From contig JAQOOI010000019.1 in assembly GCA_028554645.1 (NCBI GenBank), positions 1,575,037-1,639,036 on the forward strand: 64,000 nucleotides of DNA, given 5' to 3'. The first letter of the stretch is position 1. Every line of letters begins with the position of its first letter. Below, piece by piece: positions 10,220-20,994 of this stretch. Position numbers and translations under genes: made by a program. Source of the stretch: Omphalotus guepiniiformis (Eukaryota; Basidiomycota; Agaricomycetes; Agaricales; Omphalotaceae). The notes below the pieces were generated by a model. The model made no database searches, was not told where the DNA came from, and was given only the letters and a program-made list of their open reading frames with translations.

Positions 10220-10994
10220 GCGAGAACGCAAATCAAAGCAGAATCACACTACAAGGAGGGCAATATTTCACGTAAGCGAAATTACTTGCCATTTGCTTCG
10301 AAATACTATTTATTTAGAGTTGTACATTTTCAAAGAAATTTAAGAAGTTTTTCGCACGTAAAAGGTGTGGCCTTTTGAGGTAATTTTCAGTGACAATTTG
10401 GGGAGTTTTCCACGTGACAAAGTGGGTGCAAAATACATGGCAACTTTGCCGTTTTTCCCGTGACATTTATTAAAAATGTCGGCCGGGAAACTAAATGGGC
10501 AATCAACGGGCAATCAACGGTAGTCTGGGTTGCCCGTTGATTGCCCAATGATTGCCCGGAAGTTGCCCGGTGATTGCCCATTTAGTTTCTCGGCCGACAT
10601 CTTTAATAAATGTCACAGGAAAGAAATGATAAGTAAGGCGACTAGAATTGATCGCACAAAACCCTTTATTTCACACGCAACAAAGCTTTATTTGTACAAG
10701 TCATATGTGAAGATCCAAACAAATATTATTATTTCCAAGCAAATAGCGGCAAGTTTCCCATGCGGGAAACATTGCCCTGTTTGTAGTGTCAAAGGGGTAG
10801 TATATTTTTGTGACGTGGCTGTGCAGTGGCTGTGTCCAATGTATGTATTCAAATAAATCTCATCATTTCCTATGAATCTCGTTCTTTATCTTCTCACTAC
10901 TCAAATACGTATCGTACAACTCCTAATCTCATTCTATCCATCTTGCCAGAAATTTACTCCCGACAAGCAGTGAACGGGAACGAAATGGCATACT
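10220..10994. other. gene-free stretch with a long hairpin
   Basis: Lies between the kinase 5' end and the reductase 3' end. It contains the inverted repeat at 10455-10623 and a small perfect palindrome (GTTTCCC-atgc-GGGAAAC) near 10752-10770. No coding sequence is apparent. Confidence 0.5.
10455..10623. repeat. long inverted repeat (about 51-bp arms) with an 11-bp repeat in its loop
   Basis: The left arm (10455-10505) pairs with the right arm (10573-10623) with three mismatches over 51 positions. Between them lies an array of GGGCAATCAAC-type units on one strand and their complement on the other, so the stem can extend inward. No target-site duplication or transposase was found. It could be a small inverted-repeat element or a hairpin RNA source. 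Confidence 0.85.
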
Positions 10995-12475
10995 TCACTG
11001 CGGTCGGAGCGCTCTAGTATGAGGGATCCGCTGTGTTTTCGCCGTAGCAGCCAATAAGAGGCTGGGCTCGCTTCCGTCACCCTTAACAGCCCAGTGAGCA
11101 CAAGTTCAACCATCCAGCAACATAGAAACTCACTATAAAATCCGAAGGGAACCCAACGTCAAACGGAATGATGCTCTCCAAGTACTTGATCTGCTCCTCC
11201 GTCAAGGAGATATCCAGCGCCTTGATGTTTTCTTTCAAATTCTCGACTTTCCGGCCGCCGATGACGGGGAAGACGTGTGTAGTCTTCTGCATCACGTACG
11301 CAATTGCCACTGTGAACATCGTCGTTAGCATAAACATCTGGTATGGATCATGAACCAGGGAAAATTCATACCCGCACTAATACTCTCTGTTCCAATCTCA
11401 GCCGCAACCTTCTCCAGCGCGCGCGACATCTTCACTTCGTCCTCCGTTCTCTGCCAATCAGTCCCGTACGATCGACCTTTCTCTCCCGTCTCCCGACGGC
11501 GCTCTTCCTCGGCGTCTGTACGAAGTTTCCCCCCGGCGAGGACACTCCATGGGGCGAGGGCAAGGCCTACGATAAAGGAGCATCAGAGACTCAGAATGTT
11601 TCGATGAACCGCGGACTCACCAAGTGAACGAGCCATGGGAATGATATCGCGCTCGAAAGAACGGTCCATGATATTCCATTTCCCTTGGTAAATAACGAAC
11701 GGCGTTTTTCCGTGATCTTTCGCATACTGATTGGCTTGTGCGACGACCCATGCAGGCGTATCGGAAATACCCTGTTAGAAGAGCCAATATAAGAAACATC
11801 CATGAAGACAAGACATGAAGAACTCGCCAGATAGAGGGCTTTGCCTTGGGCGACAATATTGTGAAGATTGTCCATCACCTCCTCGATAGAGGTATCAAAG
11901 TCCCACCAGTGCAGGTACAAGATGTCGATATACGACGTTCGAAGTTTCTTCAAACTAGCTTCGAGACTGACATGTAGAGACTTTGCGCCATTGCCGACAT
12001 AGCTGACTTGCTGCTTGATATTATCGAATCCCGCCTTGTAGTTTGTCGTGTACTGGAAGGGTGAAAAGGGTGAGTAATCACATGTAAATCCTTCCTTCGA
12101 ACAAAGATACATGCCTTGGTTGCGATGACCATCTGGTCGCGAATTCCACGCGATTCCAGCCACTCCCCAATGAACTCTTCCGAGGTTTCTTGTTGGCTAG
12201 ATTCGGATTAAACACTCAGCACAACAGTGCGATGTTCAGCGAGAAACTCACTAATTATTCGCAGTGTCAATGAAATTACCACCCATTTCATAATACGCAT
12301 CCAACAACTTGAAGCTCGATTCTTTATCCATGGAACCCATGAAGCCACCCCACTTGTCACCGATGCTCATAGCGCCGAGGGTTATGGGCGATACGCGCAA
12401 GCCAGCGCGTGGCGAGAGGATCCTGTAGAGACCAAGCTTGGTGGGAGGTTCGGGTGCAGGTGCAAAGATAGACAT
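10995..12475 (-). CDS. aldo/keto reductase, aryl-alcohol dehydrogenase type
   Basis: Join on the minus strand: 12475..12252, 12196..12115, 12052..11828, 11771..11621, 11566..11372, 11309..11134, 11081..10995; 379 aa, exon sum divisible by three and typical for the family. Motifs: G-A-M-S-I-G-D, F-I-D-T-A-N-N-Y with the catalytic Asp and Tyr (the Tyr codon is split by an intron), V-I-A-T-K-Y-T-T with the catalytic Lys, Y-L-H-W-W-D with the His, A-P-W, and F-P-V-I-G-G-R-K-V near the cofactor phosphate site. It should be a cytosolic NADPH-dependent reductase of aromatic aldehydes or related carbonyls. Two of its six introns begin with GC instead of GT. The tail reads I-G-D-G-S-E-P after the last intron. 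Confidence 0.9.
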
Positions 12476-12540
12476 GGTTGTGGTTGTGGATGTAAGAGTT
12501 TAATTGGGGTTGAGGTACAGATATTTTGAGAAAGGCGGGT

Positions 12541-12547
12541 TTATATA
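12541..12547 (-). promoter_or_regulatory. TATA box candidate of the aldo/keto reductase
   Basis: On the minus strand the motif is TATATAA, 66 nt upstream of the ATG at 12475, a usual fungal distance. Confidence 0.45.
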
Positions 12548-13964
12548 TGCTAGGTAGATATGATCTCATTATTTTTGAGATGACCAAGATCGGTATACGA
12601 GTTGTCTATGATCGGTAAAATTCCTACGCGTAGACGGAAGAGCGGGCGAGCCGGGATTTGTTGGCTGACACAATTCGCGAATTATTCGCGAGTTCGTCGT
12701 TGCTCAGCAGTGGTCATAAAGCCTTTTTCGTCAACTCGGCGGGAGCGTGTTTTTCTAGGCATCTCGGCTATAAGGGAATAGTGTTATTTATTTCATCTTA
12801 TCCTGCACTCGTGCTCGCCACGCGCCAGCGTTGGCCCAGTTCAAGTATTGAAGAAAAAGGGAAGTAGATGTGGACGAGGAGGTAATGGCATGAAGACGCA
12901 AGAGTTTTACGGAGATGATAAGAACTTAAGGGCGGGTGGTGACAGTGTCGTATAGTGCAATTGCTCTCGAGTCTCACCACTGGCCATGTTCTGATCATCA
13001 AAGGTAAGCACGGCTAAGCGCTACGCGTTTGCGCACCATCTCCCTAAATTCTTCGATCGTGGCTTCAAACCTGCTTCAAACAGCAACTATAACATTACAC
13101 GTCAACCTTCGCCTTGCGTCGTCACGGACGGTCGTCGACATCCTGAGGCAGGCCTGAAGCTTGAAGACTTGTTCCTCGTCGTGAATCTACGCATCAGATG
13201 TGAATAGATATGCCATTCCTCGCTTTTGAATGTTCCTCGAGTCTTTTGTGTTCACGCGAGACTTATATACAGTAACACGGAAGTGCACTTTGAACGCGGG
13301 GGTGACCACTTCAGGCTACTTATTATTGTACATGGCTTGCTATTCCATTCCAGATTATATTCAACAACATATCGACCCAGGCCATTACCCGCAGCATTCG
13401 GAATACCTGTTCAAGGCCACATTAACAAGCAGATGGGGTTGTTGCCATATCCGATTCCTAGTCGAATGCGTGAACGGCCGCATCTTGACTCTTGAGGCGT
13501 GGATTGCGGTGAAAAAAAAGGGCACAAGACTTGACAATAGTGGCCGTAAGTGAAGATGTGGGGCACCGCCGATCGATTACGACTTGTTAAAATCTTAAAT
13601 TTAACGAACAACATCTAAAGCGCCTACATACCGCAATCTTACAGCCTGTTTGAACTTTTAGAATTGAGCACCCCCTCTAAGAAAGCTATTTATTTTGCAC
13701 TTGTAGCACTCGTATCGACACGAAGTTCAGAGATTGCACAGAGGATCCCTGGGGGAAGTTTCCTGGTTATGATATACTGTATACATGCTAATTGAATTGT
13801 TAGGTTAGTGAAATTCGTAGAAAATTATGATGAGACAGTGCCTGCCAAAATACAGTCTCCAGACAGATTCTACCAGAGCTATACCAATACCAATAAATTA
13901 ATACTACATGGCATTGGTCCGTATGTACCTTCGTCCAAGAAGACCTTTGAAAGACTATACAATT
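12548..13964. other. intergenic stretch, no supported gene
   Basis: Several short overlapping ORFs occur, the longest about 107 codons at 13230-13553, but none resembles a known family or joins plausibly to others. I see no repeat or RNA gene. Confidence 0.35.
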
Positions 13965-15372
13965 CTATACGTACGCAGGAGGAGGATCCTCCGAGTCAGG
14001 ATACATATCGTTCGCCCCCGCACCGAGTCCCGCCGATGAGGATGAAGGAGAAGGGTGCACCAGTTCCTGGGGGGTTGATACATCAGAGCTCAAATTTTGT
14101 CGTCGTACCAGTCCCTTGACTGCGAGCAGCTGTGCATGATGGATTCCCCCATCGACAGATCGACTTGGAGTACTCTTCCCGTTAACGCCACTCGACGAGG
14201 TTGAGGGGGTATTTGTACTCGTCAGGGACTCGACTGGTGCAGGTTCATTTGCATGAACGCGTGCCCGGGGGGCCGCTGTGTTCATACTGGAACCGCTTAC
14301 TGGTAAGCTGGATGTGTTCAGATAGGATGAGCTATGAGTCGCTAGGACGCTAATAGGCTGAGACCGAGCTATTCCAATAGGAGTGTTGAACGGATTGATC
14401 TTAATGCGGTCATCACGAATGTTTTGCTGACGACGTCGACGGCGACAGTAGAATATAGCAGCTACAATCGCGAGACCAACAACGACCACCGGAACAACCA
14501 CAGCAGCGGCCACAATACCGGATGTGCTCGTCTTGCTTGAAGATGGAGAGTCCAGCTGGCTAGATGGTGATGTTGATACAGAAGAAGGGGAAGGAAGGGA
14601 AGAAGAGGAGTCCGATACACCATCATCAAACCTATCAATAATCTCATGAAACAGCTTTGTGCAGCGACAGATAGGACATACGTACGAATAGACGATCGAG
14701 TCAAGGAGAACCAATGATTTATTACCGCCGACGCGGCCATTTTGTATCGTCAGAGTATGATCACCGGGTAATAGCGAGGTCGTTGAAAAGACAGAGACGT
14801 TATAATCGTACCCAGGTATACCCGGTGCTGCTTTGACGAACGTCCCCACAATCTCCCCGTCAATGATAAAGGTCATGTCTGAATTCCCATCAGGTGAGGT
14901 GGTACTAGTCAACGCAAGGACACAAAACACATAAACTGCAGTACCTGAAGAGTTTCGGGTGAATTCAGATTCAGTTCAACCTTCAAGAAAAGAACGCTAC
15001 CATTGAAGGTTACGCTTGCCGTGAGGGTCTGATTGGGAAATTCTTGGCTTCCAAGGATAGAGTTGAACTTTTTTTTTTTTTTTTGAAAAGGAATCAAATC
15101 TTGGAACGCGAAGGGGACAGCAAAAGGAGATTATTGCGTACAGTTCCGTCGTGCCAAGTACCATCGAATAGCTTAGAGGGGTCTAGGTGTGCAGTACATT
15201 CATCACAATCCGTTCCAGGATTCCATGCACCACTAGGAAGATACGTTATCGTGGAACCACCAACTCCCGAGTTCGTATCATCGATGGTAACGTTAATGAG
15301 CGTGCCAAATGCAACTTGAAACGGACAGAGAACCAGAAACCAGACCAGAAGGACCAATTGTAGATGCAGCAT
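13965..15372 (-). CDS. single-pass membrane protein with PPAY tail, family copy A
   Basis: Join on the minus strand: 15372..15142, 15067..15001, 14944..14686, 14631..13965; 407 aa, exon sum divisible by three. Layout: signal peptide 1-23, ectodomain with the family signature I-N-V-T-I-D-D-T-N, C-x-x-C and F-D-G-T-W-H-D-G-T, then N-G-T-A-V-Y-V-F and F-I-I-D-G-E; Ser-rich stalk; membrane segment A-A-A-V-V-V-P-V-V-V-V-G; stop-transfer Y-C-R-R-R-R-R; disordered tail ending D-P-P-P-A-Y-V. The family is common in agaricomycetes and uncharacterised; the ectodomain may be a carbohydrate-binding-like fold. The PPAY end fits the PPxY motif bound by WW-domain ubiquitin ligases. It faces copy B across the prefoldin gene. 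Confidence 0.82.
15067..15086. repeat. homopolymer T run at an intron acceptor
   Basis: About 18 T residues on the plus strand form the A-rich tract directly before the second exon of membrane protein copy A. Confidence 0.85.
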
Positions 15373-16041
15373 AGCAACCTCGGAGAAGATGAAAGGAAGC
15401 AAAGAGGATGGTGGCAACTGAGAGAGGATGTTACTGTAATCCGACAGCAAATTAGCCTATACCTCCCAACATTTTGTTTTTGATGATTTCTGGGTCCACG
15501 TGCTGAAACCTGCTGAAACACCAGCTACGGAACGTATGTAATGATAGCATCAGAAAATACTGCAGTGCCGTTGATAACTTTCTCTGCATCGCTGTCGCCT
15601 GTTCAACGATCTCTCCGCCAATGTGTCGGCCAAAGAAGGAAGTGACAGTAGTCAAATTCAAGTTCGTCTTCTAGCAAGCCGGACGTCAAAATACTTGTCA
15701 ATGTAGCCTGATGCTGCTCGTCGCCATTAGATTCTGAGAAGAAGGGAAAGCTCAGGGAAAGCCGGGGGAAAGCTCAACGAAAAGGCCAAGAGAACTTAGA
15801 GGGGGCACTGGATAGTACAAACAAACTTGTTTGGTCGCCGCGTTTACCTTCCCGGTCCGGTAAAATATTGAGGTACATCCTGGGTACTTACATCTCCCCT
15901 CAGAGGTTGGTTCCAATTCCAAATTTTAGGCTCCAGGTCGCGGATAAAATTGGGAATTTGAGGTCAAATGTTAGATCCATAGCCCGAACAGAATCCATCG
16001 CATTGATGCCGCTGCGCATATGTTAGATCACATATCGATAA
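15373..16041. other. shared promoter region of membrane protein copy A
   Basis: Reverse-complement similarity to the regions upstream of copies B, C and D, including the AACAAACTTGTTTGG block near 15820 and the AAAATGTTGGGAGGTATAGG block near 15460. No gene of its own. Confidence 0.55.
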
Positions 16042-17107
16042 TCAACCACCCTCCTTTTCTCCTTCTCCCTTCGATTCCGCCTGAATTCTCCTTTCTCTTC
16101 TTCGCTTCACATCCCAATTATACACCCTCGCCATATTAACCTCCATCATCGTAAGCTGTTCCCTCAAAAACTCCAAATCTTCCACCACACCCGCAAGATT
16201 CGTCTCTGCCGCATCGAGTTTGGATTTTAGAAGCGAGATAGCAGAGGGGATTTTGTATGATAACATCACGTTTGCCTAACAAAAATTTGAACTCGATCAG
16301 GAAAGTCTTTCGATTTGATGGAGATGGAGCGAGGTGAACGCACGCCTAGCCATAGATAAACCGTGTCAGTCTCCTCTAATTCCGCTTCAGCGAATAAGGT
16401 ATCATTAAGCTCGAAAGTTGTCTTGAGGGGTTTTGCCTTTCCTCCGCCTTCGCTATCGTCGTCTAGATCGTCATCTAAATCGTCCTCATCGTCACCTGAT
16501 TTGGCGCTTCCACCGGCCTAAGAACACGCATGTAGCAGGGAAAACATGCAGGAGGAGTCGAAGAGAACACACCTGCCTCTCCTGTAAATACTCCACCATA
16601 CTCAGTGTCTTTTTGATATCCGGTATCTTCTCCTCAAGCCCCCTCCTTCGCTGCGTCAAGTTCGCGTCCATGTACCGGTATTTTCTAGTAAACGCTCAGC
16701 ATCAGTCATGAATATCTCTCCTATCTCAAGACAAATGGCGATGTCGAGGACGCAGGAATGGCTGTAAAAGCAACATCATAGAAAAGACCGACGCGTAAGA
16801 AGACTCACGCTATCGCATCCTGAAACCTCTTCAGCGGTGCCTCAACCTCAGCATCCGGCCCACCGATATACTCCTCCACATCTGCCTAACAGTGATTAGA
16901 GCATAGATCCATGCCGAGCATTATATCGTTTAGAAGTCCAGGTTTTTGTTTGAGCAAATAGAGGATTTGGAAACCAAAAGTGAGATCAGAAATGAACTTG
17001 ATAAGAAGATAAAGCGAGATATATCATACGATAAAAGGAGCTTTTGGTATCCCTCTTGGGTTTCGTTCATCTGTTAGGACTGTTTGTGAGGACGAAGACG
17101 AAGACAT
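16042..17107 (-). CDS. PFD3: prefoldin subunit 3
   Basis: Join on the minus strand: 17107..17030, 16885..16809, 16684..16573, 16517..16344, 16275..16042; 224 aa, exon sum divisible by three. It has the alpha-type prefoldin layout: N-P-R-G-I-P-K-A-P-F-I start, D-V-E-E-Y-I, first coiled coil, acidic Asp-rich insert, T-V-Y-L-W-L-G-A-N-V-M hairpin region, second coiled coil, and a basic Lys/Glu end. Prefoldin is a cytosolic hexamer that hands nascent actin and tubulin to the CCT chaperonin; subunit 3 corresponds to yeast Pac10 and human VBP1. The Ser-run start M-S-S-S-S-S-S-Q fits fungal orthologues. It is a single-copy housekeeping gene embedded between two duplicated membrane protein genes. Confidence 0.92.
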
Positions 17108-17731
17108 GAGTTATGGCTGATGAGCAGAAGAGGCTGACGGTCCGGTAGTCGGAGTTTTAACGTTTGACCTCCGCCCCGCGGCATAATGCCGGCTTACTGT
17201 GTCACACTCATCTCATTTCAACGAACTGCTGCATACACTAAACTTTTCAATCTCTTCGTCTCAGTAGCATCGCCTCGAGAGGATACCACATGTATATCAA
17301 GAATGTAGCGCCGACTTCAATGCGCTCAAGTCTGCTCTGGTTTCTCCCGTGATCATCAGACGCATATACCCAGTTCAAAGTTCAAAGTTCAAACTCTAAC
17401 GTCTTCATGTTGATTCCTAGGTCTCATGGAAATCTACTTCTCTCGTTTGGTTATCATTCTCTGCTGCAGGTTCTGTCGCGGCCAGCAAAGCATCGACACA
17501 CCGTCTTCGACCCCTTCGTTCCTCGCCTTCTTTGCGCGGTGAGGTCTTTGAAAAGGAACAGCGATGCATACAGAGTTACAAACGGCACTGTTGCATGATG
17601 TTATCAGTACATGCCAGTTGCTAACATGATCATCACAGCAAAATGCTGGGGAGGTATAGGTCAATTGCGGGATTACTTAACATCCTCCGTTGCCATCCTC
17701 TTTGCTTCCTGTCGTCTTCTCCGAGTTTGCT
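17108..17731. other. promoter block of copy B, duplicated upstream of copy C
   Basis: The stretch 17140-17370 is clearly similar to 32365-32620 (for example GCGGCATA..GCCGGCTTACT, GTAGCATCGCCTCGA, GATCATCAGACGCATATA). It includes a second conserved part with TTGCATGATG and GCTAACATGATCATCA near 17590-17640. Confidence 0.7.
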
Positions 17732-19293
17732 ATGCTATGTCTACAAGTGGTCCTGCTTGTCTGGTTGCTTTCTCGGTTTCACTTTGCGGCTGGCAAGCTT
17801 ATTAATGTTACCATCGACGATACGAACCCGGGACCCAGTGGTTCGACGATAACGTATCTTCCTGATGGGGCTTGGAATCTTGGAACGGATTGTAATGTAT
17901 GTACTGCACATCCAGACCCCGCTCAGTTATTGGATGGTACTTGGCACGATGGAACGGTACGTAATAACCTCCTTTTTTTGTCTTTCGCAGTTCTAAGATT
18001 TGATTCGTTCTCAAAAGTTCAATCCTCCTGGGATCAATAATTTCCCCAATCAGACCCTTACAGCAAGTGTAAGCTTTAATGGTATGTTTTCTTCGCAATC
18101 ATCTCTAAGCTTTGTTGTTGTTGAAACTCTTCAGGGACTGCGGTTTATGTCTTCTGTGTCCTTGCACGAACTACCACCTCACCTGATTGGAATTCAGACA
18201 TGACCTTCATCATTGACGGAGAGTCAGTGGGGACGTTCGTTAAAGCAGCACCCGGTACAACTGGGTATGACTACAACGTCTCAGTTTTCTCAACGACCTC
18301 GCTATCACCGGGTGCTCATACTTTATCGATACAAAATGGTCACGTCAACGGCAATACATCATTGGTGATTCTCGACTCGATTGTCTATTCGTACGTATGT
18401 CCTATCTGTCGATGCACAGAGATGTTCATGAGATAATTGATAGGTTTGATGATGGTGTATCAGACTCTTCTTCCTCCCCCCCTTCTTCATCATCAACATC
18501 AGCATTTTCAAGTCCTACTACACAATCTAGCCTGTTGGATCCTTCATCTTCAAGCGAGACGAGCACATCCGGTATCGTGACCGCTGCCAAAGACTCTTCT
18601 CCTTCCTCTTCTTCCCCCCTCTCTTCCTCCTCTTCTCCCCTCCCTTCCTCCTCTTCTCCCCTCCCTTCCTCCTCTTCCCCCCTCCCTTCCCCCTTTTCAG
18701 TTTCAACATCAGCATCATCAAGTTCTACCACACCGGTTAGCCTGTCGGATCCTTCATCCTCAAGCAAGAAAAGCAAATCCGGTATCGTGGCCGCTGCCGT
18801 GGTTGTTCCGGTAGTCGTCGTCGGGCTTGCTGTCGTAGCAGCCATATTCTACTGTCGCCGTCGACGTCGCCAGCAAACCATTCACTATAACTGCAGCAAT
18901 GTTGATCTGCTCGACCCTCCTATCGGAACAACTCGGGACGAGCCTGTTAGCATCCTAGCGACTAATGGCTCATCCTATCATCCAACTCCCCTAATGACCC
19001 TAATGAGTACAATAACACCATCAACTTCGTCGTATTTGACGTCCAGCGGCGTCAACGGGAAGAGTACTCTAGGTCGAACTGTCGATGGGGGGATCCATTA
19101 TGCACAGCCGCTCGTAGTTAAGGGACTGATAGGACAGGATTTGAGTCCTGGTGTATCAGGACCGGGGCTGGTACCACATTCTATGGATACTCCTCTTTCG
19201 TCCTCGTCGGGACTTGTTAGCGCGCCGGGGACCGTAGTTAATGTAGAAGGTGATGTGTACGTTGATGAGGATCCTCCTCCTGCGTATGTATAG
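17732..19293 (+). CDS. single-pass membrane protein with PPAY tail, family copy B
   Basis: Join 17732..17956, 18018..18081, 18135..18390, 18444..19293; 464 aa, exon sum divisible by three. Same layout as copy A: signal peptide, D-D-T-N-P-G, C-x-x-C, F-N-P-P-G-I-N-N-F-P-N-Q-T, N-G-T-A-V-Y-V-F, stalk, membrane segment with V-V-V-P-V-V-V-V-G, Y-C-R-R-R-R-R, and tail ending D-P-P-P-A-Y-V. The Ser/Pro stalk is much longer than in the other copies because a segment including the start of the membrane helix (SGIVTAAK) is present twice, separated by an S-S-P-L-P-S-S-S array. The cytoplasmic tail is coded without the extra intron seen in copies C and D. It is transcribed away from prefoldin. Confidence 0.82.
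18600..18700 (+). repeat. Ser/Pro-coding minisatellite in copy B stalk
   Basis: Units of about 24 nt (CCTCTTCTCCCCTCCCTTCC and variants) encode S-S-P-L-P-S-S-S three to four times. Length polymorphism between strains is likely for such tracts. Confidence 0.8.
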
Positions 19294-19476
19294 ACCTTTG
19301 AGGAAATTATTGTTTTTGGAATTCGCAGCCCGTGGAGTTTTTCAACTTTTTTGGTACATGAATGAAACTGGCTTATTTCATCTGTACAGTCTTTCGCTTC
19401 TTTAAGCAGTCAGTACATATTTACAGACTATGTAGTACGAATTTATAGGTATGGCTCTGGTAGTATCTGTCTCAGT

Positions 19477-19663
19477 CTGGTACTGTATTTTGGCACTATT
19501 TCCGCCCACTTCTACATACTTAGTGAAGTAATAGTTCAATACCAGGTTCGTTAGGGGTTCTTTGCAATCTGATCTGGTACTGTATTTTGGCACACTTTTC
19601 TACTTACACTAATGATTCAATACCAGATTCCCCAGGGTTCCCTCTGTGCAATCTGAAGTTCGT
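19477..19663. repeat. two-unit tandem repeat, period about 96 bp
   Basis: Both units begin TCTGGTACTGTATTTTGGCA and carry TTCAATACCAG further on, then a TGCAATCTGA end. Divergence is concentrated in the middle of the unit. Confidence 0.75.
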
Positions 19664-20200
19664 GGAGAGAAGAGGAACATCACGATTTGTAAGTATCAAG
19701 CTGATTCAGTGTGATTCTGCGATTTCTTCCTCGGCGTTCTTTCGCTTTCGGTTGGTCGATTGGTACATTCCTGGTACGTTGGGTGTAAGTTGTGGCGCTC
19801 TAGAATCCTAGCCTCTTACCCAAGGTCTTCTTCTTATCTGAGGTATCTACTGCGCAAGTGCCCGCTGCCTGAATTCCCAATAATATAAACACACGAGTAC
19901 GAGGTCACATTGGACTTCGATCCTCGGCAGGCCTGTTCCTCTTGCGGATGACACAACGTCACTCTCATCCAAACTAGGGTGAGCCACGCAAAGTGCTATA
20001 GTTTCCGAGATAGCGAGATCGAACAGGGGATATGTAGCTTCTGTGAACCCCTTGAGTACCCTTTTTACTATGTATATACGATGATGACGTACAGTACATA
20101 GGCTTCCTCGTGAGGCTGGCGGCCTACATACTGTACATACACCTGTGTAGGTCCATATCGTATTTATATCTGTCCATCAAAGGCCGGAACTCGTAAACCT

Positions 20201-20210
20201 GTATATAAAC
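20201..20210 (+). promoter_or_regulatory. TATA box candidate of the DUF7330 gene
   Basis: GTATATAAAC lies about 65 nt upstream of the ATG at 20272. Confidence 0.45.
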
Positions 20211-20271
20211 TTCGAGGACCGTGTGGGTGTCCCCCATTCTCGAGCTGTAAAGCCCATCCCCAACATCTACC

Positions 20272-20994
20272 ATGTTGCCTAAAGTACGACCCACAAACTA
20301 CGCATATTTCATCAGCGAAGACCAGTCGCTCGTCAAGAACCTCATCATTGACCCATCTCTTCATATCCCCGAAACTCTCCTCCCTGATGGAGTGAAGAAG
20401 CTGTCGAAGAAGGATAAGCAGAATCTGCTTTTGAGTACTACCAGTGGAAATGGCATTAAAGGTGGCATTGATGTTGAAGTTCATCTTGTTTCGGAGCTAT
20501 GTTCTAGATCACTGGAGGGGAGAGCGAGTGCAGGCGCAGTGATTCAGTGTACCACCAACTCTGGGGATATTTCTGTTAAAATGAAAACAACCCCAACTCA
20601 CTCCCTCCCCTTTTTCCATCTAACCGCAACCTCCCTCAGGGGCAAAATTCGCCTCTCCCTCCCCCGCTCCTTCACTGGTCCTATCAGGATTATATCCTGC
20701 GAAGTAACTTTCTCCCCGCCATTCGCTGAATCTCTAACCACCTTATCGGAGATATCGGTGCAAACTACGTACTTGAGGACCGTGATATCAAGAAGGCAGT
20801 ACTTTTTAGGGGAGGTCTCCAAGTGGGCCCCAGACGATCATGGGGAGGCGCCTCAATATGATGAAGTTGTTGCGGAGACGAGCGGAAATGATGTTTTTGT
20901 GTGTTTTGAGGATGAGGATTGGCCAGCGCCGCCAACGCCGCCACAATTGCCTGTAGTGAGAAAGATAACTAGCGCCAAGCCAAGGGCTATGTAG
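20272..20994 (+). CDS. DUF7330-like protein
   Basis: A single exon of 240 aa. The middle has the repeating pattern typical of the agaricomycete DUF7330 family: I-D-V-E-V-H-L-V-S, then L-T-A-T-S-L-R-G-K-I-R-L-S-L-P-R-S-F-T-G-P-I, then E-V-T-F-S-P, then R-Q-Y-F-L-G-E-V, W-A-P-D-D, and V-F-V-C-F-E-D-E-D. These alternating beta-strand segments suggest a beta-helix or beta-sandwich. The family has no assigned function. The C-terminus is Pro-rich and probably disordered. There is no signal peptide or membrane segment. Confidence 0.75.
   Translation: MLPKVRPTNYAYFISEDQSLVKNLIIDPSLHIPETLLPDGVKKLSKKDKQNLLLSTTSGNGIKGGIDVEVHLVSELCSRSLEGRASAGAVIQCTTNSGDISVKMKTTPTHSLPFFHLTATSLRGKIRLSLPRSFTGPIRIISCEVTFSPPFAESLTTLSEISVQTTYLRTVISRRQYFLGEVSKWAPDDHGEAPQYDEVVAETSGNDVFVCFEDEDWPAPPTPPQLPVVRKITSAKPRAM

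Larger units (their letters stand above)
19294..20271. other. intergenic stretch with a 96-bp tandem repeat
   Basis: Holds the 3' region of copy B, the repeat at 19477-19663 and the promoter of the DUF7330 gene. No other gene is apparent. Confidence 0.5.

Noticed and set aside
10220..10994. Hairpin region as a rho-independent terminator or a CRISPR array
   Set aside because: The window is eukaryotic, and the units are part of an inverted repeat rather than spaced direct repeats.
18426..18845. 139-codon Glu/Gly-rich ORF opposite membrane protein copy B
   Set aside because: It is the complement of the Ser/Pro minisatellite and membrane segment, so it has a trivial low-complexity origin.
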